Part shown: positions 37,057 to 45,007 of the stretch, one piece after another | Numbering within the stretch: position 1 is the first letter of the stretch | Layout: every line of letters starts with the position of its first letter | Assembly: GCA_016703155.1 (NCBI GenBank) | Contig: JADJCP010000004.1 | Location: forward strand, 1-64,000 | DNA from: Hydrogenophilales bacterium | GTDB lineage: Bacteria; Pseudomonadota; Gammaproteobacteria; Burkholderiales; Thiobacillaceae | Direction of reading: 5' to 3' | DNA: 64,000 nucleotides | Notes under the pieces: generated by a model | Told to the model about the DNA's origin: nothing | Seen by the model: only the letters and a program-made list of their open reading frames with translations | Database searches by the model: none | Translations under genes and position numbers: made by a program

Positions 37057-38098
37057 TTAGTCGTTGGTGAACACCGTGGCCAGTTGGTCCATCTCCTCCA
37101 GAGCCCGGCCCGGAGCCGCGCACCACGCAGGTGAGCGGATCGTCGGCGACGATCACCGGCAGGCCGGTTTCTTCCATCAGCAGGCGGTCGATATCGCGCA
37201 GCAGGGCGCCGCCGCCGGTGATGACCATGCCCTTGTCGGCGATGTCCGCGCCGAGTTCCGGCGGGGTTTGCTCCAGCGCCGACTTGACCGCCGAGACGAT
37301 GGTGTTGAGCGGATCGGTGAGGGCTTCGAGGATCTCGTTGCTGGTGACCGTGAAGCTGCGCGGGATGCCTTCCGCCAGGTTGCGGCCCTTGACCTCCATC
37401 TCGCGCACTTCCGAACTGGGGAAAGCGGAGCCGATCTCCTTCTTGATCGCCTCGGCGGTGGATTCGCCGATCAGCATGCCGTAGTTGCGGCGGATGTAGT
37501 TGATGATGGCCTCGTCGAACTTGTCGCCGCCGACCCGCACGGAACCCGTGTACACCACGCCGCCCAGGGAGATGACGCCGACCTCGGTGGTGCCGCCGCC
37601 GATGTCGACGACCATCGAGCCGGTGGCGTCGGCGACCGGCATGCCGGCGCCGATGGCCGCCGCCATGGGTTCCTCGATCAGGTACACCTGACGCGCGCCG
37701 GCACCGATGGCCGATTCGCGGATGGCGCGGCGTTCCACCTGGGTCGCGCCCGACGGCACGCAGATGATGATGCGCGGGCTCGGGTGGAACATGCGCGTGT
37801 CATGCACCTTCTTGATGAAGAACTTGAGCATCTGCTCGGTGATGTTGAAGTCGGCGATGACGCCGTCCTTCATCGGCCGGATGGCCTGGATGTTGCCGGG
37901 GGTGCGGCCGAGCATCTGCTTGGCCTCGATGCCCACCGCCTGGATGGTTTTCTTGCCCGAAGGGCCCTCCAGACGTATGGCGACCACCGACGGCTCGTCC
38001 AGGACGATGCCCTTGCCACGCACGTAAATCAGCGTGTTGGCGGTGCCCAGGTCGATAGCCAGGTCGGTGGAAAAGTAACCGCGAAAGAATCCGAACAT
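37057..38098 (-). CDS. mreB: Rod-shape-determining protein MreB (one extra base near the 3' end)
   Basis: 346 residues after correction, the normal length. Actin-like filament protein: FSTDLAIDLGTANTLIYVRGK, the phosphate loops IIICVPSGATQVERRA and VVDIGGGTTEVGVISLGG, GESTAEAIKKEIGSA and VITGGGALLRDID. Near 37104-37113 one base too many changes the frame after CVVRGSG. In the correct frame the end is RALEEMDQLATVFTND, with TAA at 37057. As given, the frame runs on into mreC and makes a false 535-residue fusion. Loss of mreB is hardly compatible with an intact mre operon, so a sequencing error is likely. Confidence 0.93.
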
Positions 38099-38179
38099 GT
38101 CGTTGTACTCAGTTATGAGGTCAGAAAATTAGCCGCGTATGATAACCTACCCGGCTTTGCTGCATAAGGCACTGATACC

Positions 38180-38467
38180 ATGTCTCTTTCTCTCGACGAT
38201 GTGAAACGCATCGCGCACTTGGCGCGCATCCGGGTCAGCGCCGAGGAGGTCGGGCAAACGCGCGACCGACTCAACGGTATTTTCGAGTTGATCGCCGAGA
38301 TGCAGGCCGTCGATACCACCGGCGTCGCGCCCATGGCGCATGCCCGGGATGTCTTCCAGCGCCTGCGTCCCGATGTCGTCACCGAGCCGGATCGCCGCGC
38401 CGCTTACCAAGCCATCGCGCCGCAGACCGAGAACGGACTGTATCTGGTGCCGAAGGTGATCGAGTAA
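38180..38467 (+). CDS. gatC: Asp-tRNA(Asn)/Glu-tRNA(Gln) amidotransferase subunit C
   Basis: 95 residues, full length: SLSLDDVKRIAHLARIRVS, the LNGIFELIAEMQAVDTTGV core and the C-terminal NGLYLVPKVIE. Small stabilising subunit that wraps between GatA and GatB. Divergent from mreB with an 81-bp gap, which must carry both promoters; TATGAT at about 38138 is a possible -10 for gatC. Confidence 0.95.
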   Translation: MSLSLDDVKRIAHLARIRVSAEEVGQTRDRLNGIFELIAEMQAVDTTGVAPMAHARDVFQRLRPDVVTEPDRRAAYQAIAPQTENGLYLVPKVIE

Positions 38468-38472
38468 GCATC

Positions 38473-40020
38473 ATGGCACACTCCACACTCAAACAACTCG
38501 CCGATTTGCTGGCGACCGGAAAAACCTCCAGCGTCGAGCTGAGTCAGGACTACCTCGGGCGCATAACCCGCCAGAATCCGGGCCTCAACGCCTTCATCAC
38601 GGTGGACGCCGAGCGCACCCTGGCCGAGGCCCGCGCCGCCGACGCCGTGCGCGCCGCCGGCCAGGCCGGCCCGCTGACCGGCGTGCCCATCGCCCATAAG
38701 GACATCTTCTGCGCCGAAGGCTGGCTGACCACCTGCGGCTCGAAGATGCTGCACAATTTCGTCTCGCCCTACGATGCCCACGTGATCAGCCAGTTCAAGG
38801 CCGCCGGCATGCCCACCCTGGGCAAGACCAACATGGACGAGTTCGCCATGGGCTCGTCGAACGAGACCAGCTTCTACGGCCCGGTGAAAAACCCCTGGGA
38901 CACGGCCCGGGTGCCGGGCGGCTCGTCGGGCGGTTCGGCGGCCTGCGTCGCGGCGGGCTTGGCCCCGGCGGCCACCGGCACCGACACCGGCGGCTCGATT
39001 CGTCAGCCGGCGGCGCTGTGCGGCATCACCGGCCTGAAACCGACCTACGGCGTGGTGTCGCGCTACGGCATGATCGCCTTCGCTTCCAGTCTCGATCAGG
39101 CCGGGCCGATGGCGCAGACCGCCGAGGATTGCGGCTTGCTGCTCAATGTCATGGCCGGTTTCGACCCGCGCGATTCGACCAGTCTGGAAAGGGAAAAAGA
39201 AGACTACGCCCGCGATCTGGCCGAGCCCCACGACCTGATCAAGCCCTTGGCTGGCCTGCGCATCGGCCTGCCGAAGGAGTTCTTCGGCGCGGGCCTGACC
39301 GGCGACACCGCCAAGGCTGTGCAGGACGCCATCGCGCAGTTCAAAAGCTCGGCTCTACCACGGTCGAAGTCAGCCTGCCCAACTCCGGGTTTGTCCGTGG
39401 CGGCCTACTACGTCATCGCCCCGGCTGAAGCGTCGAGCAACCTGTCGCGCTTCGACGGCGTCCGCTACGGCTACCGCACCCACGACTACGCCGACCTCAC
39501 CGACATGTACGAGAAAACCCGTGCCGAGGGCTTCGGCGCCGAGGTCAAGCGGCGCATCCTGATCGGCACCTACGTGCTCAGCCATGGCTACTACGACGCC
39601 TACTACATCCAGGCCCAGAAGCTGCGCCGGCTGATCGCCCAGGACTTCGCCGAGGCCTACAAGCACTGCGACGTCATCCTCGGCCCGACCGCGCCGACCA
39701 CGGCCTTCAAGCTGGGGGAGAAGGCCGACGACCCGGTGCAGATGTATCTCTCCGACATCTACACCATTGCCGTCAACCTGGCCGGCCTGCCCGGCATGTC
39801 GCTGCCCTGCGGCTTCGATGCGCTGGGTCTGCCCATTGGCCTGCAACTGATCGGCGACTACTTCTCCGAGGCGCGCATGCTCAACGTCGCGCACCAGTAT
39901 CAACTTGCCACCGACTGGCATTTGCAGCTTTCGCCAATTATGCGGATGGAGACTGAATACAAAGCGCTGGATGCGTTGCTTTCCGTGCCAGAGGCCGGAA
40001 AGAAGGGGACCATGGTATGA
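38473..40020 (+). CDS. gatA: Amidotransferase subunit A (short local frame excursion)
   Basis: 515 residues; the glutaminase-amidase subunit. Amidase-signature core with the Ser-cisSer-Lys triad: IAHKDIFC (Lys), GGSSGGSAA (cis-Ser) and GTDTGGSIRQPA (Ser nucleophile). From about 39343 to 39391 the protein reads SSALPRSKSACPTPG where the family has LGA.TVEVSLPNSG. A one-base loss followed by a one-base gain explains this and the frame is restored before LSVAAYYVIAPAEASSNLSR. Overlaps gatB by 4 bp. Confidence 0.93.
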   Translation: MAHSTLKQLADLLATGKTSSVELSQDYLGRITRQNPGLNAFITVDAERTLAEARAADAVRAAGQAGPLTGVPIAHKDIFCAEGWLTTCGSKMLHNFVSPYDAHVISQFKAAGMPTLGKTNMDEFAMGSSNETSFYGPVKNPWDTARVPGGSSGGSAACVAAGLAPAATGTDTGGSIRQPAALCGITGLKPTYGVVSRYGMIAFASSLDQAGPMAQTAEDCGLLLNVMAGFDPRDSTSLEREKEDYARDLAEPHDLIKPLAGLRIGLPKEFFGAGLTGDTAKAVQDAIAQFKSSALPRSKSACPTPGLSVAAYYVIAPAEASSNLSRFDGVRYGYRTHDYADLTDMYEKTRAEGFGAEVKRRILIGTYVLSHGYYDAYYIQAQKLRRLIAQDFAEAYKHCDVILGPTAPTTAFKLGEKADDPVQMYLSDIYTIAVNLAGLPGMSLPCGFDALGLPIGLQLIGDYFSEARMLNVAHQYQLATDWHLQLSPIMRMETEYKALDALLSVPEAGKKGTMV

Positions 40021-41201
40021 ATTGGGAAACCGTTATCGGACTTGAAGTCCACACGCAACTGACGACGAAATCGAAAATCTTCTCCGGCGCCAGCACGGCG
40101 TTCGGCGCCGAGCCGAACACTATCACCCGCGCCCATCTGGAAGAAGATGCCGGCAAGTCGCTGCACGAAGACTTTGCGGGCATGACCGGTATCGACCTCA
40201 ACCGCGCCGGTACGCCGTTGCTGGAGATCGTCTCCGAGCCGGACATGCGCTCGGCCAAGGAAGCGGTGGCTTATGCCAAGGCATTGCATACGCTGGTGAC
40301 CTGGATCGGCACCTGCGACGGCAACATGCAGGAAGGTTCTTTCCGTTGCGACGCCAACGTATCCGTGCGCCGGCCCGGCGAGCCGCTCGGCACCCGGCGC
40401 GAGATCAAGAACCTGAACTCGTTCCGCTTCCTGGAACAGGCGATCAACTACGAAGTGCGCTGGCAGATCGAGCAGATCGAAGACGGCCACAAAATCCAGC
40501 AGGCCACCGTGCTGTTCGACCCGGACACCGGCGAGACCCGCATGATGCGCACCAAGGAAGACGCACACGACTACCGCTATTTCCCCGATCCGGACCTGCT
40601 GCCGGTGAAGCTGGAAGAAGACTGGATCGAACAGATTCGCTCCACCATGCCGGAATTGCCCGGCGCCATGTGCGAACGTTTCCAGCGCGACTACGGCCTG
40701 TCGGTCTACGATGCCGCCGGCCTGACCAGCCAGCGTGAAGCCGCCGCGTTCTTCACCGACACCCTGGCGCTGGCCGGCGAGGCGAATGCCAAGCTGGTCG
40801 CGAACTGGGTGCAGGGCGAGCTCTCGGCCAGCCTGAACCGTGAAGAGAAAAGCATCGCCGAAGCCCCCATCGCACCGGCCCAGCTGGCCGGCCTGATCAA
40901 GCGCATTGCCGACGGCACGCTGTCCAACAAGCTGGCCAAGCAGGTGTTCGAAGTGATGTGGACCGAAGGCGGCGAAGTCGACGCCATCATCGAGGCCAAG
41001 GGCTTGAAGCAGATGTCCGACTCCGGTGAAGTCGAGCGCATCATCGACGAAGTGCTGGCCGCCAACGCCAAGTCGGTCGAGGAATTCCGCGCCGGCAAGG
41101 AAAAGGCCTTCAACGCGCTGGTCGGTCAGGTGATGAAGGCGACCAAGGGCAAGGCCAACCCCAGCCAGGTCAACGAACTACTCAAGAATAAACTGGGGTG
41201 A
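40017..41201 (+). CDS. gatB: Amidotransferase subunit B with an internal in-frame deletion
   Basis: 394 residues, against about 475-485 in the family. The N-terminal WETVIGLEVHTQL and the C-terminal GatB/YqeY domain (FNALVGQVMKATKGKANPSQ) are normal. However, GASTAFGAEPN is joined directly to TRAHLEEDAGKS. Missing in frame are about 85 residues that in relatives include LPGVLPVLN and the KNYFYPDLPKGYQISQY block at the active site and ammonia path. Such a protein is unlikely to transamidate. Either the organism has another copy or route, or the assembly has lost about 255 bp here. The rest of the coding sequence is undamaged, which favours an assembly gap or a recent event. Confidence 0.85.
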   Translation: MNWETVIGLEVHTQLTTKSKIFSGASTAFGAEPNTITRAHLEEDAGKSLHEDFAGMTGIDLNRAGTPLLEIVSEPDMRSAKEAVAYAKALHTLVTWIGTCDGNMQEGSFRCDANVSVRRPGEPLGTRREIKNLNSFRFLEQAINYEVRWQIEQIEDGHKIQQATVLFDPDTGETRMMRTKEDAHDYRYFPDPDLLPVKLEEDWIEQIRSTMPELPGAMCERFQRDYGLSVYDAAGLTSQREAAAFFTDTLALAGEANAKLVANWVQGELSASLNREEKSIAEAPIAPAQLAGLIKRIADGTLSNKLAKQVFEVMWTEGGEVDAIIEAKGLKQMSDSGEVERIIDEVLAANAKSVEEFRAGKEKAFNALVGQVMKATKGKANPSQVNELLKNKLG

Positions 41202-41204
41202 TGT

Positions 41205-41262
41205 TGTAGGAGCCCGCTTGCGGGCGATGCGGCGCTGTATCGCCCGCAAGCGGGCTCCTACA
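41205..41262. repeat. REP palindrome left of the RAYT gene
   Basis: Two 24-nt arms, TGTAGGAGCCCGC-TTGCGGGCGAT and its exact reverse complement (41239-41262), around a 10-base spacer. Each arm holds its own GCCCGC-TT-GCGGGC hairpin. It lies two bases after the gatB stop and is nearly identical to the copy at 41735-41791. Also a possible transcript-end hairpin for gatCAB. Confidence 0.9.
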
Positions 41263-41278
41263 GGGTGGGAGATTTCGT

Positions 41279-41739
41279 ATGCTTGATAGTCCTGCGGGAC
41301 GCAGTTGCGCAAGGGCCGGGTTTCCGAGTCGGGTCGAATCTATCTGGTGACCGCCGTCACCGAGCAGCGCGTTCCGGTCTTTCGAGATTTCACCTGTGCC
41401 CGCCTGCTTGTCAGTGAACTGCGCGCCGCAGATACCCTTGGCCTGTCCAAAACCTGGGCATTCGTGGTTATGCCCGACCATATTCATTGGTTGCTGGAAC
41501 TGACCGAGGGCGAGCTTTCGAAGACGGTATTGCGCGTCAAGTCACGCTCGGCCATTGCCATTAATCGGGCGATGGGGGACGGCGGACAACGGGTTTGGCA
41601 AAAGGGATTCCACGATCATGCCCTGCGCGCCGAAGACGATCTGCAACAAACCGCCCGCTATGTCATAGCCAATCCGGTACGTGCCGGATTGGTGGCATCG
41701 GTGCGTGATTACCCGCATTGGGATGCCGCCTGGTTGTAG
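41279..41739 (+). CDS. REP-associated tyrosine transposase (RAYT; one-base shift near the start)
   Basis: 153 residues after correction. Y1/HUH-superfamily single-strand transposase domain: the metal-binding HIH motif in VVMPDHIHWLLEL and the catalytic Tyr in ARYVIANPVRAGLV, with KSRSAIAINR and RVWQKGFHDHAL between. The natural start seems to be the ATG at 41279 (MLDSPAGRS); one T is missing at 41305-41306, after which LRKGRVSESGRIYLVTAVT follows. The gene stands between two REP palindromes, and its stop codon lies inside the right one. RAYTs are thought to spread or maintain REPs by nicking them; they are usually single-copy domesticated genes. Confidence 0.88.
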
Positions 41740-41791
41740 GAGCCCGCTTGCGGGCGATGCAGCGCTGATCGCCCGCAAGCGGGCTCCTACA
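41735..41791. repeat. REP palindrome right of the RAYT gene
   Basis: TGTAGGAGCCCGC-TTGCGGGCGAT with an inverted partner ending CTCCTACA, differing from the left copy only in the short centre. The TAG stop of the transposase gene is formed by its TGTAGG. The right arm ends five bases before the stop codon of the chaA-like gene on the opposite strand. Confidence 0.9.
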
Positions 41792-41794
41792 ACA

Positions 41795-42877
41795 TCAGGC
41801 CACGCCCAACAGTGTCAAGGCGACGAAAGCCGCGAACAGGGCGAAGTGGCTGATGCCCTCGATGGCGTTGCTTTCGCCGTCGTGCAGGTTGTTCATCGCC
41901 GCCAGCAACGTGACCAGCAACATGGCTGCCTGGATCGGCGTCAAGGCCATGACGATGCGCTCGCCGGTGAACAGGGCGATGCCCTCGATCACTGGCAACG
42001 TCAGCAGCACGGTGGCCAGCGAGGCGCCCAGGGCGATGTTCATGGTGGTCTGCATGCGGTTGTTCTGAGCGGCGCGCAGCGCGGCCATCAGCTCCGGGCT
42101 GGCCGAGATCAGCGCCACCATCACCGCCGGGATGCTCATCGGCAGCCCGGTGCCCTCCAGGCCAGCGCCGAGCAGCACCGACAAGACTTCGGAGAGCACG
42201 CCGACACCGGCCACCGAGCCGACCAGCACGGCGGCGTGCACCCAGTTCGGGCTGGCGGCGAGGTCATGGACCTCATGCTCGATGGCGCCATACTCGAAAT
42301 ATTGCCGGTGCTCGATGGTCTGCAAGCGCAGGAAGGCGATGTAGAGTAGCGCCATCATGCCCACCGAGAAGGCCGAGTAGGCAATCCACGTGTCGTCCGG
42401 AACGAAATCCGGCACGAACATGCCGATGCCCAAGGCCACCAGCAGCATGGCGATGTAGCTGTTGGCCGAAGCCAGGTTGTATTTCTGGGCGCCGTGCTTC
42501 AGGCCGCCGATGATGGCGGCGATGCCGATGATGCCGTTGATGTCGAGCATCACCGCCGCGTACACCGTGTCGCGTGCCAGGGTCGGCGAATGGCTGTCGA
42601 ACATCATGACCACCAGGATGACCACCTCGACCGACACCGCTGACAGGGTCAGGATCATCGTGCCGTAGGGTTCGCCCAGGCGCAGGGCGAGCACCTCGGC
42701 ATGGTGCGTGATGCGGAAGGCGACGCCGATGATTGCCGCCAGGATGACGAAGAACAGGCCCCACAGGAACAGCCCGCCGGCATGCAGGGCGGCATGTTCC
42801 AGCCCGAAGCCGGCGATGCCGACGCCGACGGCAGCGAACAGCGGCCATTCGGCGCGCAAATAACTGCCCTGGCTCAT
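41795..42877 (-). CDS. chaA: Calcium/proton antiporter, ChaA type
   Basis: 360 residues, ten to eleven membrane helices. CaCA-superfamily exchanger with two inverted alpha-repeats: GEPYGTMILTLSAVSVEVVILVVMM in the first half (acidic Glu in the centre) and VALISASPELMAALRAAQNNRMQTTMNIALGASLAT in the second. An acidic loop with many His/Glu (EHRQYFEYGAIEHEVHD) joins the halves. Exports Ca2+ (or Na+/K+) in exchange for H+ across the inner membrane. Three bases after its stop lies a REP palindrome. Confidence 0.88.
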   Translation of the reverse strand: MSQGSYLRAEWPLFAAVGVGIAGFGLEHAALHAGGLFLWGLFFVILAAIIGVAFRITHHAEVLALRLGEPYGTMILTLSAVSVEVVILVVMMFDSHSPTLARDTVYAAVMLDINGIIGIAAIIGGLKHGAQKYNLASANSYIAMLLVALGIGMFVPDFVPDDTWIAYSAFSVGMMALLYIAFLRLQTIEHRQYFEYGAIEHEVHDLAASPNWVHAAVLVGSVAGVGVLSEVLSVLLGAGLEGTGLPMSIPAVMVALISASPELMAALRAAQNNRMQTTMNIALGASLATVLLTLPVIEGIALFTGERIVMALTPIQAAMLLVTLLAAMNNLHDGESNAIEGISHFALFAAFVALTLLGVA

Positions 42878-42880
42878 GGT

Positions 42881-43522
42881 TCAGGCGACTCCGTACTGTT
42901 GGCGATAGGCGGCGATGGCGGCGAGCAATGCGGCCGAGTTGGGGATCGCGCCGAGATACGTCATCAGGTCGTCGAGGGTGACGATGCTCACCACCGGCAT
43001 GGCGTGCTGCTGCTCGACTTCCTGAACGGCGGAAAGCGCGCCCAGGCCGCGTTCCATGCGGTCGACGGCGATGGCGACGCCGCAGGGCGTGGCCCCGGCC
43101 GCCTGGATCAGTCCCACCGACTCGCGCACCGAGGTGCCCGCCGAGATGACGTCGTCGACGATCAGGATGCGCCCGGCGAGTTTCGCGCCGACCAGCGTGC
43201 CGCCCTCGCCGTGGTCCTTCGCCTCCTTGCGGTTGTAAGTGAAGGGCACGTTGCGGCCCAGCGCCGCCAGGGCGACGGCGAGGGTCGCGGCCAGGGGGAT
43301 TCCTTTGTAGGCCGGGCCGAAAATGCCGTCGAAGGCGACGCCGGAATCGACAATCGCTTTCGCGTAGAATTCGCCCAGCCGCTTCAGGGACTCGCCGTCG
43401 TTGAACAGGCCGGCGTTGAAGAAATAGGGGCTGAGGCGCCCCGCTTTGGTCTTGAATTCACCGAACAGCAACACCTGTTTCCGGATGGCGAACTCGATGA
43501 ATTCCTTTTTGTAATCCTGCAT
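42881..43522 (-). CDS. pyrE: Orotate phosphoribosyltransferase
   Basis: 213 residues from the ATG at 43522 (MQDYKKEFIEFAIRKQVLLF). The PRPP-binding loop is ILIVDDVISAGTSVRES, with FNAGLFNDGESL and FGPAYKGIPLA upstream and the flexible catalytic loop YNRKEAKDHGEGG. Makes OMP from orotate in pyrimidine synthesis. The open frame to 43690 is a shadow of the divergent exonuclease gene. Confidence 0.95.
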   Translation of the reverse strand: MQDYKKEFIEFAIRKQVLLFGEFKTKAGRLSPYFFNAGLFNDGESLKRLGEFYAKAIVDSGVAFDGIFGPAYKGIPLAATLAVALAALGRNVPFTYNRKEAKDHGEGGTLVGAKLAGRILIVDDVISAGTSVRESVGLIQAAGATPCGVAIAVDRMERGLGALSAVQEVEQQHAMPVVSIVTLDDLMTYLGAIPNSAALLAAIAAYRQQYGVA

Positions 43523-43544
43523 TTTCACGACTCGAACTGAACAC

Positions 43545-44324
43545 ATGCGCATTGTATCCCTGAACCTCAACGGCATCCGCTCCGCCGCCAGGAAGGGTGT
43601 CCTGGACTGGCTGGACAAGAGCGGCGCCGACATCGTCTGCCTGCAGGAACTCAAGGCCCAGACCGCCGACATGAGCGTCGAGATGTTCAACCCGCCCGGC
43701 TTCTACGGCTATTTCCACTACGCCGAGAAAAAGGGCTATAGCGGCGTCGGAATCTGGTCGCGCAAACAGCCGGACGCCATCGTCGAGGGTTTGGGCATCG
43801 CCGACATCGACGCCGAGGGCCGCTACATCGAAGCGCGCTTTGGCAATCTCTCCGTGATCTCGGTCTACCTGCCCTCAGGCTCCAGCGGCCCGGAACGGCA
43901 AGCCGCCAAATTCGCCTTCATGGAACGCTTCCGACCGCATCTGGAAAGACTCATCGCCAGCGGCCGCGAGGGGGTCGTCTGCGGCGACTGGAACATCGCC
44001 CACACCGAGAAGGATCTGAAGAACTGGAAAGGCAACAAGAAGAATTCTGGCTTCCTACCCGAAGAGCGCGCCTGGATCGGCGAGTTGTTCGGCAAGGTCG
44101 GCTGGGTCGATGTCTACCGTAGCCTGTACCCGGATGTGGAAGGCGAAGGCTATACGTGGTGGTCGAATCGCGGTCAGGCCTGGGCCAAGAACGTCGGCTG
44201 GCGCATCGACTACCAGATCGCCACGCCGGGCATCGCTGCCAAAGCCCTGTCGGCCAGCGTCTACAAGGCCGAACGGTTCTCCGACCACGCGCCGCTGATC
44301 GTCGATTACGATGACACGCTATAA
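43545..44324 (+). CDS. xth: Exodeoxyribonuclease III / AP endonuclease
   Basis: 259 residues, full length. EEP-family motifs: SLNLNGIRSA, CLQELK (metal Glu), the catalytic Tyr/Asp region GDWNIAHTEKDLKNW, and C-terminal WRIDYQIAT and FSDHAPLIVDYD (catalytic His). Cuts 5' of abasic sites in base-excision repair. Divergent from pyrE by 22 bp, a pairing known from other betaproteobacteria. Confidence 0.94.
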   Translation: MRIVSLNLNGIRSAARKGVLDWLDKSGADIVCLQELKAQTADMSVEMFNPPGFYGYFHYAEKKGYSGVGIWSRKQPDAIVEGLGIADIDAEGRYIEARFGNLSVISVYLPSGSSGPERQAAKFAFMERFRPHLERLIASGREGVVCGDWNIAHTEKDLKNWKGNKKNSGFLPEERAWIGELFGKVGWVDVYRSLYPDVEGEGYTWWSNRGQAWAKNVGWRIDYQIATPGIAAKALSASVYKAERFSDHAPLIVDYDDTL

Positions 44325-44354
44325 TGTTTTCCGAAAATCGGAAATTCGGAGAAT
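44320..44354 (+). promoter_or_regulatory. -10 box and palindromic operator of the toxin-antitoxin genes
   Basis: A perfect TATAAT (44320) overlaps the exonuclease stop codon; no good -35 box is seen. Right after it come TTCCGA-AAA-TCGGAA (44329-44343) and ATTC-GGA-GAAT (44344-44354), two adjacent palindromes sharing a CGGA core, in the place expected for antitoxin autorepression. The second also contains the SD (GGAG) six bases before the antitoxin ATG. Confidence 0.65.
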
Positions 44355-44357
44355 CGT

Positions 44358-44606
44358 ATGCCTGAAACGCTGATCGTATCGAATCGCGGCCAGATCACCC
44401 TACCGGCGGCCATGCGCAAGCATCTGGGCATCGTGCCGGGTGGTGCGGTGATCATTGACGAGCGCAATGGTGAACTCACCGTGAAGCCTGCGGCGGTATT
44501 GGAGATCGAGCCCTACAGCGATGAGCAGATCACCCGGTGGGATGCCGAGGATGCCCTCTCGGCAGGGGAAAGACAGCGCATTCTGGCCCGCTTGCAAGCC
44601 AAGTGA
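44358..44606 (+). CDS. AbrB/MazE-fold antitoxin
   Basis: 82 residues. SpoVT-AbrB swapped-hairpin DNA-binding domain at the N-terminus: LIVSNRGQITLPAAMRKHLG, IVPGGAVIIDERNGELTVKPA. The C-terminal acidic half (YSDEQITRWDAEDALSAGER) would bind the toxin. Its stop overlaps the GTG start of the PIN gene (GTGA), as expected for a coupled pair. Presumably autorepresses through the adjacent palindromes. Confidence 0.88.
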   Translation: MPETLIVSNRGQITLPAAMRKHLGIVPGGAVIIDERNGELTVKPAAVLEIEPYSDEQITRWDAEDALSAGERQRILARLQAK

Positions 44607-45007
44607 CGCGCTTGTTCCTCGACGCCAACGTCCTGTTCACGGCGGCGCATAACCCGGTCGGCAAGGCCGCCCTGATCATTGAACTGGGTCAAGCCGGCCT
44701 TTGGCAATTGGTGAGCAGCGCGTATGCCGTGGAAGAGGCTCGCCGGAATCTCGCCAGCAAGTATCCGCACTGCCTGGAAACTCTCGAAAGGCACGTTGAG
44801 TCGTTGCGCTTAGTCACCGATCCGGGCGGGGCTTGCCCCGAGCCGCTGCCGGAGAAAGACTGCCCTATTTACCGTGCCGCTCATCTCGCCAAGGCGGATG
44901 TCCTGCTTACGGGTGATATCCGTGATTTCGGCTTCCTGATGAAGGATCTCGCCAAGGCGGATGGCTTGATCGTTCAGACGGTCGCTGAATTCCTGGTGGC
45001 GCTATGA
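44603..45007 (+). CDS. PIN-domain toxin (VapC-like)
   Basis: 134 residues from the GTG at 44603 inside the antitoxin stop. PIN fold: RLFLDANVLFTAAHNP (first acidic residue), the EEARRNLASKYP region, and DCPIYRAAHLAKADVLLTGDIRDFG (later acidic residues). Probably a Mg2+-dependent RNase inhibited by the upstream AbrB-type protein. The stop overlaps the ampG start by 4 bp, which is unusual for a toxin gene and ties ampG translation to the pair. Confidence 0.85.
   Translation: MTRLFLDANVLFTAAHNPVGKAALIIELGQAGLWQLVSSAYAVEEARRNLASKYPHCLETLERHVESLRLVTDPGGACPEPLPEKDCPIYRAAHLAKADVLLTGDIRDFGFLMKDLAKADGLIVQTVAEFLVAL

Noticed and set aside
36491..38098. Apparent MreB-MreC fusion of 535 residues
   Set aside because: One extra base near 37110 moves the frame into mreC out of its own frame; the true mreB end (TVFTND, stop at 37057) is visible in the next frame.
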